Source: Anodontia alba (Eukaryota > Mollusca > Bivalvia > Lucinida > Lucinidae). Taken from it: 64,000 bases of DNA. Of the stretch, positions 18,086-28,407 are shown piece after piece (position 1 is the first letter of the stretch; the number at the start of each line of letters is the position of its first letter). The stretch is taken from positions 24,497,320 through 24,561,319 of the forward strand of contig OZ024823.1 in assembly GCA_964016985.1 (NCBI GenBank). The letters run 5' to 3'. A program made the translations under genes and the position numbers. Under the pieces are notes generated by a model. It was not told where the DNA came from. It ran no database searches and worked only from the letters and a program-made list of their open reading frames with translations.

Positions 18086-18321
18086 CGTTTGCATTTCTGT
18101 CAGAATTGTTAAGTTTAAATTCAGTATTTACATAGGATTGCTTCTACAAAAATTGCAGTCTTTTTTCTAATTTCTCCAGCTAAATGTAAGATTTGGGTAC
18201 TCATTAGAACTGCCTTGGCAAGCAAATAATGCATTATAGTAGTGAGCATTGTGCCCTCTAAAAGAAGCAGGGTAACTCAGGATCCAAGCACGAATAACCA
18301 AAAGCTGTTCATTACACTTCC

Positions 18322-18490
18322 TTTAATGCTTAGCATGCTGGGTAAAAACAGCAGACAACATTTTGCAACATTCTTCTCAGAAAACAGGAGACAATTTGCA
18401 TGAAATGTCAAAGCCTGTTTTCTTGGAAAATAAGAAAACTATCATACATTTGCTAGATGTCTGCTAAATTGTGAGAGTGGTAAAGGGTAA
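18322..18490. mobile_element. hpH MITE
   Basis: hpH elements have ends like TTAACACTTAGCATGCTGGG followed by CAGCAGACAACATTTTG, and a core TGACATTTCATGCAAATTG. Here the left arm is shortened and the right end (GAGAGTGGTAAAGG) is diverged. Confidence 0.65.
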
Positions 18491-18540
18491 TCCTATTCCT
18501 GCTGTGAACATTGGCACTACTAGGTACGTCTGGTGCTGGA

Positions 18541-18606
18541 ATTTTTTTTTTTACTTATTAATTTTTTTTTTTTTATTTATTTATTTTATTTTTCTTTTTT
18601 TTTCAT
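18541..18606. repeat. T-rich low-complexity tract
   Basis: Nearly all T with scattered A and C. No element structure is visible. Confidence 0.9.
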
Positions 18607-18641
18607 TATATTTCCAGCACACCTCAGCAGGTAAAATTTCA

Positions 18642-18859
18642 TTAACTCTTTCCCCGCTAGCAGCGACTTCTGTTGTCTGCTCATAAACTTTGCAAACAGT
18701 TTGGACCAAGATCAGGCCCAACAAAATGTCGGGCCTGATCTGGATCCAAACTGTTTGACACTCTGATCCTGAAAATTTTTTTGAGAAAGTTAGCTTTTTA
18801 AAAAGAAATCCACAGACGACAAAAAAGCATTCAAAATTACCCAGCATGCAAAGAGTTAA
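18642..18859. mobile_element. hpP MITE (TTAACTCTTT ends)
   Basis: TTAACTCTTTCCCCGC at the left, CATGCAAAGAGTTAA at the right. The core GCAAACAGTTTGGACCAAGA is the hpE/hpF type of stem, while the ends resemble hpH (ACAGACGACAAAAAAG). Confidence 0.75.
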
Positions 18860-19089
18860 TGGTAAATGTTAAACACTTCTGCAGACATACAGATTATCCA
18901 GACGAATATCCTAACATGTTTACTTGAAGCCATATTGTAACATCTCATCTGAATAAGCTGATGTGTGCCCAACAAATACTGAGATCAGCCTGCACAATCA
19001 CAAAATCTGATCAGAATCTTTGATGGCCACTACATAGACAGCCAAAAACCCCTGGTTCCTTCAGGCATACAACAAAGACTGGTCCATAT

Positions 19090-19276
19090 GTCTAGATAAG
19101 AGTGGGTATCAGGTAAATATATTTCTTATTTCTCCATGAAAACATATGTTGTGGGTACTCGTTAGAAGCGCCTCGCCGAGGCACTTCTAATGAGTACCCA
19201 CAACATAAGTTTTTGTTGAAAAATAAGAAAAATACAGATACTTTTTGGTTGAAAAAAGTGCCTTATCAAGAGTTAT
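19090..19276. mobile_element. hpA hairpin MITE
   Basis: TCTAGATAAGAGTGGG to GTGCCTTATCAAGAG. Stem arms of about 60 bp with few mismatches. It interrupts an AGACTG/GATCAG-type repeat seen on both sides. Confidence 0.85.
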
Positions 19277-19447
19277 GCTGATCAGACTGATTGGATGCAG
19301 TTTGATGCGAGTCTTCACATATAAGAAGGTACATGTTAATTTTGTCATCAGCATACTAAATAAGGTCAATGCAAAACAAGTTCACAATATCCAACAGCCC
19401 CTCTCACCTACAATGAATTTACATTTCATGAAGTGAAAAGCAAACAT

Positions 19448-19622
19448 TAATGCACCCTGGGTAAAAATTTCAGCGGACAACATCCTGAAATATTTTTTTA
19501 TTTTATTTTTTTTCAAGAAAATAGACTTTGAAATGTCAAAGCCTATTTTCTGTGAAAAAAAAAAAAAAAAAAAATTATCAATCTGTTGCCTGCTGAATTA
19601 GCCCAAAGAGTAGTAGAGGTTA
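19448..19622. mobile_element. hpH MITE
   Basis: ATTAATGCACCCTGGGTAAA at the left and a GTAGAGGTTAA border at the right. Arms separated by T-rich and A-rich tracts. Confidence 0.7.
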
Positions 19623-19667
19623 ATAATATGAATCATGCTGTCAATTTCAACATGACCTAAACGGACA

Positions 19668-19816
19668 ACTTGTTAAGGAATATTTGATAATTCTGAGATA
19701 ATTTTCTCCAGTTCTCCATAAAACATATGTTGTGGGTATAAGGTGCTTCTAATGAATACCCACAACACAATTATGTTTTTATGGCAAAATAAGAAAAACA
19801 ATTCCAGAATTATTAT
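19668..19816. mobile_element. hpB MITE
   Basis: ACTTGTTAAGGAATATTTG start, AATTCCAGAATTATT end. The central arms have lost most of the CTCATTAG part. Confidence 0.7.
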
Positions 19817-19984
19817 ACTCTGGTACAGTTCATGAAGTGAACAGCAATTGATAAAAAGGTTCAACAAAAAAAATCATGCTCTCATTTTCAACATGACCCA
19901 AACAGTTCGTTGTAACTATATATTTGCTCTCTTTGCATCCTGAAGGTAACAAATAACTGGTTCTCTTCATACTTTTCCCATGTG

Positions 19985-20330
19985 ATGATGATGATTTAGT
20001 GTTTTATGTCTTTCTCAGCAATATTTTCTAGATAAGAGTGGGTATCAGCTGATGTAAATATATTTCTTATTTCTTATTTCTCCACGAAAACATAGGCGCT
20101 TCTAATGAGTACCTACAACATATGTTTTCGTGGAGAAATAAGAAAAATATCAATACTTTTTTGTTGAAAAAAAAAAGCATCTTATCTAAAGCTATATTAT
20201 ATCATACTGAGAATGATGGCAGGGTGAAAATGTAAGGCTCTGTGTAATGAAGTGCCATACAGCCACGAGTTGAATTCTGCTCCAGCATTCAAACCCAGGA
20301 CCTCACCCATCTATGCTTCATTTTTTGCAA
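19985..20330. mobile_element. possible SINE-3, split by hpA
   Basis: GATGATTTAGTGTTTTATG at the left and GGCTCTGTGTAATGAAGTGC with CATTCAAACCCAGGACC at the right resemble 40543-40720. Family status is uncertain. Confidence 0.4.
20027..20195. mobile_element. hpA MITE with loop deletion
   Basis: Ends CTAGATAAG and CTTATCTAAAGC. The left arm of the core is missing. Confidence 0.8.
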
Positions 20331-20562
20331 GAAATAGGGCTTAACACTTCATGTGAATTTCTAATTCACATTAAATGTTGAGACTTATTATCTTGAAAAA
20401 TACTTGGAAAACTATATTACAAAATATTTTTAGTGTTTTAAGTGTAATAATTCCAAATAATCTCTTATTTTATGTTGTGAAAATATGAATGTACATTATA
20501 TTCATCTGAATATGATACATGTATGTCATTTTGCATTTAGCTTCTTGTTTGAGAAGTAGACA

Positions 20563-20977
20563 TACCTAAGTATTGGGACTGACAGGAGCGCACAAATAGT
20601 GCGGACCCAGATCAGATGCCACAGAATGCGCACCAAATCTGGGTATGCATGGTTTGCCACACGTCCAGCAATATTTTAACCCTTGTCATGCTGAATAAAT
20701 TAAGATGCCATGCCCACTTCTAATTTCCAGCCAATCAGGTTACTTGATCCAGGTTTTTGATAGTAATTCACATATATAATGACAAACAGTGCATATCCAA
20801 ATCAGTTGGCTTCTTCAGAAGCCAACTGATCTGGATCTACACAATTTGCTAAGACAGTGCATGTCGTGTTCAGCAAGAGAAGTTAAACACATGAACAGGT
20901 AGTGGCCCAGACTTTTACAAATTATAGAACATGTGGTAAGGAGTTAAGGTGTTCCAATATTTAGAGTAAATATTGTA
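20563..20977. mobile_element. hpF copy split by hpE
   Basis: Left end TACCTAAGTATTGGGACTG. After the hpE it resumes ACACATGAACAGGTAGTGG and closes with TTTAGAGTAAATATTGTA. Confidence 0.8.
20676..20886. mobile_element. hpE MITE nested in hpF
   Basis: Inserted at a TTAA in the hpF ATTTTAGACACAT region, with TTAA on both sides. Confidence 0.85.
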
Positions 20978-21193
20978 GAATAGGGTGGTAAGAGCCACAC
21001 GCCCACATTATGAATTCTTTCCTCATGAATTCACCAAGATTTTGTGTGTTATTTCAACTGCAGTATTGTATTGAATGTTTTCTATGAAAGAAAACTGCCC
21101 ATTAATCTGTATCAAATATACTTATTTGATCTTTATAAATGTTACAGACCAATTAATCATTTTTAAAATCAAAGCCCAGTTGCATAATACATG

Positions 21194-21262
21194 GTTCCAG
21201 ATAAGAGGGGTATCTGGTAAATATTTTTCTTGTTTCTGCATAAAAACAAAGGATTAGAAGCA

Positions 21263-21265
<3 letters not shown>
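21194..21265. mobile_element. hpA left fragment
   Basis: GGTTCCAGATAAGAGGGG, then TTTCTTGTTTCTGCATAAAA. Cut off by the TG tract. Confidence 0.6.
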
Positions 21266-21302
<37 letters not shown>

Positions 21303-21347
21303 TGTGTGTCTCTGTGTGTGTGTGTCTGTCCACATATGTGTGTAATG
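21266..21347. repeat. (TG)n microsatellite
   Basis: Alternating TG, interrupted by occasional C. It produces spurious open frames on both strands. Confidence 0.97.
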
Positions 21348-21368
21348 TGTTGGGAGTGCGGTGTTTTT

Positions 21369-21608
21369 ATTTGTGTTTTAAGGCCAAGTCAGTTTTCCTT
21401 ACCACACTTTTCCCTGGGCAAGGAACTTGTGAACATTCTTTTGCCAGAAACTGACAACAGCCCTTCTTGAATCAGCGGAAGGGAGAGAATGACCGTAGAA
21501 AATATTTCATGATCAATCTCCATGAAATAATGTTGCCGAACCCAGCGGGGATCGAACCTACGACCTGATCTCCAGTCGGATGCACATCCAACTGAGCCAC
21601 CAAGGCCG
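21369..21608 (-). mobile_element. SINE-1 copy
   Basis: Tail at the left, tRNA-like head at the right (GGATCGAACC, CAACTGAGCCACC). Flanks GTGCGGTGTTT and CTGCGGTGTTT are a likely target duplication. Confidence 0.9.
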
Positions 21609-21830
21609 GATGGACTGCGGTGTTTGTACTATACATATGTATTTTTATTAGTCTAAATATAATATTTGCTCCTTCATGCCTCTATGATACCCAGTCATTT
21701 CTCTTTGGCGAGGTCTCAGAAATGTAGGACTGTTTGGTCACTTTATCCTTAAAGCACCCGTTTCAACAGAAGCAGACAACAATTTTTTTTTTTCCTTTCA
21801 CAGAAAATAACCGATCCCTAAATTCATGGA

Positions 21831-22070
21831 TTTTTTTTTTTTTTTTGATTTGTGTTTTACGGCCCTTTCAAGAATATTTCACTTATATTGAGCCGATCGT
21901 TCATCGAAGGTGGGCGAAAACCGGAGAACCCGGAGAAAAACCACCTGACCATCCGTAAGCAGAACTTGGCTTTCCCACATCTGACCCGAGCGAGGCTCGA
22001 ACCACAGCGGTGAGAAACCTAATGGATTAAGAGTCAACTCTCTTATCCACTAGGCTACGGGGGCCCGCAT
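21831..22070 (-). mobile_element. SINE-2 copy (tRNA head, poly-T/A tail)
   Basis: A second tRNA-derived SINE. On the minus strand it starts CCGTAGCCTAGTGGATAAG (A box) with GTGGTTCGAGCCTC (B box), then a body with CTCCGGGTTCTCCGG, and ends in an A run. Perfect 12-bp duplication TAAATTCATGGA at 21819-21830 and 22071-22082. Confidence 0.93.
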
Positions 22071-22454
22071 TAAATTCATGGACTGGTGGGAAACCACAAA
22101 TGGTCTGTAGGCCAAAAAATGACATATAGCATCATTTTCAAATGTCAATGCTACCCGTAACCTGGGCCTGTGTAACCATTGCTGTTTCCTAAATGAGCTC
22201 AAAATATTTCATCAGTTATTAGGGGTGTAATGACACATTAATATATCGATGCATCATGATGGGTACTGCCATGATAGTGCTATCTTGATAGTGTTTTCTA
22301 CTATCGATAACTATCAACTATCGCCCATAGTCTTTTCAACTAATGATAGCAGAAATCACATCAAAACACCTTCAATATGTTATCAGTAACTTTCTGTCAT
22401 ATAAAGACTGATTTGGAGAACTTAGAAAAATCATTAATTTTAGGAATAAGTCAA

Positions 22455-22577
22455 AATATGCTAGGCAGATGATTCACATGAAATAAAGCCTCATTTTCTC
22501 TGAAAAATAATTATAATAAAGCAAAAATGACAGAGAATGTTGTCTGCAACAGTTTTGAATGGCATTTTAAGGGTTAG
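22455..22577. mobile_element. hpG half element
   Basis: Right half only: GATTCACATGAAATAAAGCC to GGCATTTTAAGGGTTA. Confidence 0.6.
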
Positions 22578-22606
22578 CATGCAAGTTCTGTACAAGCTTT
22601 CCTTAT

Positions 22607-22817
22607 TTATCCCTTGTCTTGCTGAATAAATTTAGATGCCACGCCCATTTCTAATTTCAGCCAATCAGATTACTAAATCCGGATTGAGGATATTAATTCA
22701 CATTCTTAATGGCACAGTGCAGATCCAGATCAGTTGGCTTCTGAAGAAGCCAACTGATCTGGATCCACACTGTTTGCAAAGGCAGGACATACCCGGGTTC
22801 AGCAGGACTAGGGTTAA
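22607..22817. mobile_element. hpE MITE
   Basis: TTATCCCTTGTCTTGCTG to GACTAGGGTTAA. The palindrome with loop TTCTGAAGAAGCC is near perfect. Confidence 0.85.
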
Positions 22818-22967
22818 TCAGGCATCTCTATTACAACTAAATAAGTTCAAATATACAAAGTATCAAACAGAAGAAATCTTACTGACTTTGCAAAGTATTT
22901 CCAGACATTCTATGTTTGACAATAAAATTCCCAGACAGAAAACTAGTATAGTCAACAGACTATATCT

Positions 22968-23365
22968 ATCCTAAGTATTGGGACTCCTTAATTCTTTACC
23001 ATACTTCTACTAAAATCTGAAACAGTGTATTCTACTACATATTGATGTGTCTAAAATATTGACGGATAAGTGGCAAACAGTGCAGACCTCATCAGATGCC
23101 ACATTCTGCAGTATCTGAGCCAGTTCCATGGCTCTTGATAAGGCACTTTTTTCCACCAAAAAGTATCTATATTTTTCTTATTACTCAACGAAAATATATG
23201 TGGGTACTCATTAGAAGCGCCTCGCCGAGGTGCTTCTAATGAGTACCCACAACATATGTTTTTGTTGAGTAATAAGAAAACTATTTACCTAATACCTACT
23301 CTTATCTAGACCTATGTGGTTCTACACTGTTTGCTCAGGCCTGTCTGTCCCAACAATTAGGATTA
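22968..23365. mobile_element. hpF copy split by hpA
   Basis: Left TATCCTAAGTATTGGGAC to GCAGTATCTGAGCCA. Resumes after 23315 with GTTCTACACTGTTTGCTC and GGCCTGTCTGTCCCAAC. Confidence 0.8.
23129..23315. mobile_element. hpA MITE nested in hpF
   Basis: GGCTCTTGATAAGGCAC to CTCTTATCTAGACC. Arms match almost completely around GCGCCTCGCCGAGGTGC. Confidence 0.88.
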
Positions 23366-23605
23366 TAGTAAAATGAATGTAACCACCATTAAGTAGCAAA
23401 TATTTTCATCCACTGCCTGTAGAATTCAGAGTCTGCTGCCCCCAACTTGGCAAAAACTGTCACCAGCACAGACCAGAAGAGCTGTAACATACCTCTATAT
23501 ACATGTAGCTCTATTGAAGCTCAGCTTTACACCACAGTACAGAATGGGGAGATGAAGTAGGAATCATCAATTACATATTTACAAAATGGTGGAAGAATCC
23601 AACAA

Positions 23606-23768
23606 TAACCCTTAAAGCACCATTCAATGCACTTGCAATTCAGAGAAAATAAGGCTTCACATTTCATGAGAATTTTGATGAAATGCCAAGACTTATTTTC
23701 TCAGAAAAAAAAAAAAAAAAAAAATACAATGTCAACAGCAACAATCTGAACGGTGCTTTAAGCATTAA
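23606..23768. mobile_element. hpG MITE, internally deleted
   Basis: TAACCCTTAAAGCACC at the left and GGTGCTTTAAGCATTAA at the right. The right arm carries a long A run. Confidence 0.75.
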
Positions 23769-23792
23769 GCTCTGCCGCAGACAGTACTAAAT

Positions 23793-23858
23793 GAGGTCTA
23801 ACATATAACCCAGAAATGGATCAGGTCTAACATATAACCCTGGGTTGGATGAGATCCA
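23793..23858. repeat. short tandem duplication
   Basis: AGGTCTAACATATAACCC occurs twice about 33 bp apart. Confidence 0.7.
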
Positions 23859-23859
23859 A

Positions 23860-24368
23860 CAGGTCAGATGAAAACTGCAGGACAAGTAATTTCACTTGTT
23901 CAGAAATTTGTATTGATTATACATAACACATGGACAATTCACTTTCAAAAGCTTTTTTACAAGGAATTGATCCATTTTACAAGGCGATGAATTTGAAATT
24001 CTTTCAGCCCTGCATAATTTTGCAGGAACAGGAAAACAACGGGTATTTTAAATGATGGTCTTCGTGGGAGCAACTAAACTGTAGTGAAAACCTGAGTAAA
24101 TTAAGTCCAGATTAGGTGATGATTTCAGAGCCATTTTTCAGTTTTCAACTGATGCAAGATTAGAGAGCATAATGTTGAGGCTCTTCTGTGTCTGTGCTGG
24201 ATGTGACAGCGATTTGGTTCCCGGTTTAAAAAACAAGTTCATCCATATGACATTCCTGACACATGCAACACCTGCAAAGCTATAAAAAAAGAAATTATCA
24301 ACTAAACTGACATGTTATTACAGGGAGTCAAGGAAGCATGGTCAACGGGTTGGTCACAGTTCAATTAC
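23860..24368. other. intron 3' of exon 6a, no repeat recognised
   Basis: No family-assignable repeat and no open frame. As the least repeat-filled flank near either alternative exon, it is where intronic splicing signals could be looked for. Confidence 0.4.
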
Positions 24369-24447
24369 CCTCGAAAGTTTGTAGTAGTCTATTAATTCCG
24401 GCCGATGTCGGTGAATCAAAGCACAGAATGCCAAGCCATCTTTCCAG
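24369..24447 (-). CDS. ACTN: alpha-actinin exon 6a (CH2)
   Basis: 79 bp. After the Ser codon shared with exon 5 (AG|C) it reads [20 protein letters not shown] then YYKLSR. This is the typical CH2 sequence, including the conserved core Trp, so it is probably the ancestral version. The acceptor is TTGTTTTAG. The donor GTAATT is weaker than that of exon 6b. It joins in frame to exon 7 just as 6b does. Confidence 0.93.
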
Positions 24448-24528
24448 CTAAAACAATTGTAAGACAGTTCACTCAAAACTCAAACAATGATAAAACAAAC
24501 CTAAAACTAACAACCTGTATCAGTGTTA

Positions 24529-24749
24529 TACCGTATTTACCATATGTATTTGGACAGACAGGCCTGAGCAAACAGTATAGACCCAGATGAGACGCCGCAG
24601 AATGCGGCGTCTCATCTGGGTCTACACTGTTTGCCACTCATCCAGCAATTTTTAGACACACCATCGGGTAGTGAATTGTACTGGTTCAAATGTTAAGAGC
24701 ATATATAGTAAGGTGTTGAGGTGTCCAAATACTTAGGGTAAATACGGTA
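24529..24749. mobile_element. hpF MITE, complete (reference copy)
   Basis: hpF is about 220 bp, ends TACCGTATTTACC...TTGGGAC, with core GTATAGACCCAGATGAGACG and loop GCCGCAGAATGCGGC. Both ends and the palindrome are intact here. It lies 82 bp upstream of exon 6a. Confidence 0.9.
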
Positions 24750-24833
24750 TATATTATATATATTATATGAAACTAATGTTTATGAAAAACTAGACTAGTA
24801 AAAAAACTGTTTGTTCCATTGAACTTGTATCGC

Positions 24834-24986
24834 ATAGCTCTTGATAAGATGCTTTTATCAATCCAAAAGTATTCATATTTCTCCACGAAAAACGTATGTT
24901 GTTGGTACAATGAGTACCCACAACATATGTTTTCCTGGAGAAGTAAGAAAAATATTAATCGTATATCTACTCTTATCTGGACCTAT
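24834..24986. mobile_element. hpA MITE, short loop
   Basis: ATAGCTCTTGATAAG to CTTATCTGGACCTAT. The CATTAGAAGC part of both arms is lost. Confidence 0.8.
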
Positions 24987-25074
24987 GTGTATGTCTAAAT
25001 AAGCAGAGTATTCAAATCGTATATCTACTCTTATCTGGAACTATGTGTATGTCTAAATAAGCAGAGTATTCAAA
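24957..25074. repeat. 59-bp tandem duplication of an hpA end
   Basis: The block from ATCGTATATCTACTC to GCAGAGTATTCA is present twice with one mismatch (GGACC/GGAAC). Confidence 0.85.
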
Positions 25075-25222
25075 TCTATCTTGTGGGATAGGTTCGCCTT
25101 GGAGACATGATTTTCCAAGTAGTACCACAAGATATGTTTTGATGAAGATAGAAGAAAAAAAAAATCTCCCCAATTATCATCCCGTTTATCACTAATAGGC
25201 AGCTATGCTTTGTTCCTTAGAA

Positions 25223-25411
25223 CATAGCTCTAAATAAGACAACTCAAAAATCATTAAAATACACATATTGATATTTTTCTTATTTCTCCATGAAAACATA
25301 CGCTGTGGACATTCACTGGAATTGCCTTGGTGAGACATTTCCAACAAGTACCCACAAAATATGATTTTGTAAAGAAATAACAGAATACCTGCCTCTCATA
25401 TCCAGAGCTAT
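25223..25411. mobile_element. hpA MITE, diverged
   Basis: CATAGCTCTAAATAAGAC to ATATCCAGAGCTAT. A second, more degraded copy without clear ends precedes it (about 25053-25170). Confidence 0.75.
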
Positions 25412-25504
25412 TTCAGACGAGGCCTGCTATAGAAAAACCGTCATTTTCCCGTATACAAACAGTGAAGATCCATATCAACCCTGCAGCCTGAGCAGAAATT
25501 ATGC

Positions 25505-25676
25505 TGTTCTCCGTGTTTTGATGTTTTGTTTTAATGCCCCATCAACTGTATTTCTATCATTTCTATTTTGAGGAAAAGGTCAAGGCCACACTATCACTAT
25601 GCTATGGTCAAGACTCTGTGCAATAAAATGTTCTGAGTGGTGTCTCAGGCAGAGCCCACAAATGCAAGATCATTCC
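25505..25676. mobile_element. possible SINE-3 copy
   Basis: TGATGTTTTGTTTTAATGCC and CTCTGTGCAATAAAATG resemble 40543-40720. No clear tRNA boxes. Confidence 0.35.
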
Positions 25677-25875
25677 ATAGGTCTAGATAAGAGAGAGTAT
25701 CAGGTTAATTTTTTTCTTATTTCTCCATGAAAACATATATTGTGGGTACTCATTAGAAGCACCTCAGTGAGGTGCTTCTAATGAGTATGGTACCCATAAT
25801 ATATGTTTTCGTGGAGAAATCAGAAAAATACTTTTGGATTGAAAAAAGTGCCTTAACTAGAGCTAATGTCATTCT
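25677..25875. mobile_element. hpA MITE
   Basis: GGTCTAGATAAGAGAG to GCCTTAACTAGAGC. Long intact stem around GCACCTCAGTGAGGTGC. Confidence 0.88.
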
Positions 25876-25901
25876 GACTGGCCTATACCAATATCTTTAC
25901 C

Positions 25902-26101
25902 ATAGCTCTAGATAAGAGGATATTTTCTTATTTCACCATGAACACATTGTGAAGCATACTATAAAAATGTCGCAGTGGCAATTCCAGTGATTACACCTCC
26001 CTCCCACCCTACCCCAGTTTGTGTTGTCATGGGAAGATAAGAAAAAATATCACAATATTTGTTGTAAAAATATCTTATCGACAGCTTATCTAGAGATATG
26101 C
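25902..26101. mobile_element. hpA MITE with foreign loop
   Basis: CATAGCTCTAGATAAGAGG to CTTATCTAGAGATATG. The core is replaced by CCTCCCTCCCACCCTACCCC. Confidence 0.65.
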
Positions 26102-26116
26102 TTTTACTAGTCTTAT

Positions 26117-26335
26117 CATCGCTCCAGATAAGGTGTTTTTGCTTTTCAACCAAAAATTGTTGCTATTTTTTCATTTCTCCATGAAAAGATATGTTTTTGT
26201 CCTTATTAGCAGTTTCTAATTAGTGCTTCTAATGCGCACACAGCAAGGCACTTCTAATGGGTACCCAACATACTTTTCAAGGTGAACTAATATAAATATT
26301 TTCCTGATATCCCCTCTCACCTGGAGCTATGCTAT
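26117..26335. mobile_element. hpA MITE, duplicated half arm
   Basis: GCTCCAGATAAGGTG to CTCACCTGGAGCTATG. The CACTTCTAATG arm occurs twice in altered form. Confidence 0.75.
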
Positions 26336-26474
26336 ATGCATATAATGAAAAATATTTTAGTTTGCATGTAGTGGATATCCAACTATTACACAGTTCCAGA
26401 TAAGAAAAGAATTGTGGCAATACAGGTTAATTTCAATACTGACTAGAATTTGTTTTTCTTCAAAATCACAAATG

Positions 26475-26560
26475 TCTCCCCCTCCATCCATCTCGCCTCC
26501 CCCCCCCCCCACCCCCCCCACCTCCCCCCCCCCCCCCCACACACACACCCACCCCCACCT
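26475..26560. repeat. C-rich / CA low-complexity tract
   Basis: Runs of C with interspersed A and T. Spurious proline-rich frames arise here. Confidence 0.95.
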
Positions 26561-26604
26561 TTTTGGTGTCATATTGTATTGTACATTCAGGGAACATTTA
26601 TATT

Positions 26605-26945
26605 AACAAATGAGATTCCAAGGGAAATAACTCAAAAAGTATAAATGCAAATGTTATGGTTCTTGCGCTCTGCACGTTGTCTAATGTTGACTGATATTTA
26701 CATGAAGTTTCTTGAACAGGTTTCAAGTTACAGAGCAGACACGATTTTGTGATGGACAAAGTTCCAAGGGAAATAAATCAAAAAGTATAAATGCAAGAGT
26801 TATGGTTCTTGCACTCTTATATGAAGTTTCATGAAGATAGCTTGAACGGTTTTCAAGTTAAGCGGACACGATTTTGTGAAAGACAGACAGATGCCAGAGG
26901 GAAAAACAATAATTTGTCTCCCTACCCTAAAGGGGGAGACATAAT
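26605..26945. repeat. R2 repeat, two tandem units
   Basis: TTCCAAGGGAAATAA...CAAAAAGTATAAATGCAA...GGTTCTTGC...GACACGATTTTGTGA occurs at about 26609-26757 and 26758-26880. It is followed by GACAGACAGATG and GGGGGAGACATAAT, which I associate with bivalve interspersed repeats. Confidence 0.7.
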
Positions 26946-27084
26946 TACTCTCTTTATCTGGACCTTTGACATTGAATAATCAAGGTGCACCAAACCTTCA
27001 GGAAAATTCTTATCAGCAGCAACTTTCTGTACCTGTGTTCATGAAAATGTTTAAGATGACAGATCATACCTTCAGAGTACAGAA

Positions 27085-27255
27085 TGCTATCCAGATATAA
27101 CTTTCTTATTTCTCCACAAAAACAAATGTTGTGGGTACTCATTAGAGGCACCTTAGTGGCGCACTTCTAATGAGTACCATAACATATGTTTTCATGGAGA
27201 AATAAGCAAAATATCAATACTTTTTGGATAAAAATAGGACCTTATCTGAAGCTAT
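27085..27255. mobile_element. hpA MITE
   Basis: GCTATCCAGATATAAC to CTTATCTGAAGCTATG. Core arms well preserved. Confidence 0.82.
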
Positions 27256-27523
27256 GGCAGATGTGTAATTCTTGCAAGCAATGTTATTTTTTCTGCTTAC
27301 AATGTGTTTTTCGCATCAAAGTAATGTAATTTCTAGGTGAATGTACCGGAGTGAAGGTGGTAAAATGATGAAATACTATAAGCTTTTGGCAGATCAGCTA
27401 AATTTGCATCTAACATTTAAAGAGTCACATATATTATCAAGATCTTTGAAATTCTTTTCATATAAATAGTAATCCAGACAAAAATATTGGTACTTTCTCA
27501 TCAGTTCTCCATGCAATCATATG

Positions 27524-28001
27524 GGCCGCGGCATGCGAAAATGTGTCTTCGGGCATATGCGGATAGCAAAGGCCTAGATCAGCCCGCACATCTGCACAGT
27601 CTATTCAGGGCTTTCCCTTTCCAATAACAGAATCATTGGACACAACAGAATGTATCAATGAAGAGAAACTGCCCGAATGAGACTTTGGGCATGCGCAGGA
27701 TGAATCAGGCCCCGAGGTTATAAAACTTTTTTCATGCTCAACTCAGCTGAGCATGAAAATTTCTCTGCTAATAAATATGAAAATGCCAACTTAAGTTGGC
27801 ATTTTCATATTTATTAGCAGAGAAATTTTCATGCTCAGCTATATTTAGCAAGAAAGAATTTAGAATTGTTAGTAATTTGGGATTTATTAAGAGGACAAAT
27901 TTCATGCTTATCTGAGTTGAGCATGAAAAAATTTTTATAACCTTGGGGCCTGAATCTGCATTTTGCTCATGTTCAAAGACACCTTTTCATTTGGCACAGC
28001 C
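27524..28001. mobile_element. hpM element, split by hpL
   Basis: Ends GGCCGCGGCATGCGAAAATG and, inverted, GGGCTGTGCCAAATGAAAAG. CATATG borders both sides (27518-27523, 28002-28007). The interior has TAGATCAGCCCGCACATCTG. Relatives without clear ends lie at about 35985-36190 and 48720-49110. Confidence 0.65.
27706..27951. mobile_element. hpL palindromic MITE nested in hpM
   Basis: AGGCCCCGAGGTTATAAAAC at the left, CCTTGGGGCC at the right. Bordered by TGAATC on both sides. A central inverted repeat (AAAATTTCTCTGCTAATAAA ... ) has arms of about 50 bp. Confidence 0.8.
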
Positions 28002-28407
28002 CATATGTTGTGGAACTCCATTATAGTATTGTCTTGCTTGTGCTATGACCTCAGAATTTTCAGAGACAATTTTATCTGTAAATGTAAATGAATTCCTGGA
28101 CAAATTAATGTTTAATGTGTCCATGGAAAACTCAGAAAAAAAAAAATCTAAAAAATATGATGCTCAAAATTAAGTTTCCATGTGCTGCAGTTCAGACCAC
28201 CAGCTCTCTAGGGTCATATACATTTTGTGATGAAAACTGACCTTGTGTATTTGATATGGACTACTTTTGTTCTTGTATAAATGTGTTTTCCTTATTCCTT
28301 CTTTGTAACCAAGAAATTAATGGGGTATTTCAGAATGACTCCGGTAATTCTATATTCTTAGGATCATATCAACCCTTACTGCATTAATTTTGAGTTTCTC
28401 CATTATA

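Larger units (their letters stand above)
19428..19905. repeat. ~240-bp direct duplication
   Basis: TTTCATGAAGTGAAAAGCAA (19428) and ATCATGCTGTCAATTTCAAC (about 19631) recur as TTCATGAAGTGAACAGCAA (19829) and ATCATGCTCTCATTTTCAAC (about 19872). The first unit was later hit by hpH. Confidence 0.6.
26391..26968. mobile_element. hpA ends split by C-rich tract and R2
   Basis: AGTTCCAGATAAG at 26395 and CTCTTTATCTGGACC at 26950 look like the two ends of one element. The inside is R2 and low-complexity sequence. Confidence 0.45.
27470..28060. mobile_element. hpA/hpB-like copy split by hpM
   Basis: ATCCAGACAAAAATATTGG and TCTCCATGCAATCATATG resume after 28001 with CATATGTTGTGGAACTCC, the order seen in uninterrupted cores. 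Confidence 0.6.

Noticed and set aside
21153..21470. Cys/Val- and His/Thr-rich short proteins
   Set aside because: They are translations of the TG microsatellite.
22225..22330. hAT-like terminus AGGGGTGTAATGACAC with TATCGATGCATC
   Set aside because: Only one end is suggestive and no partner end or duplication could be located, so it is not listed as an element.
26412..26644. Proline-rich short proteins
   Set aside because: They are translations of a C-rich low-complexity tract.
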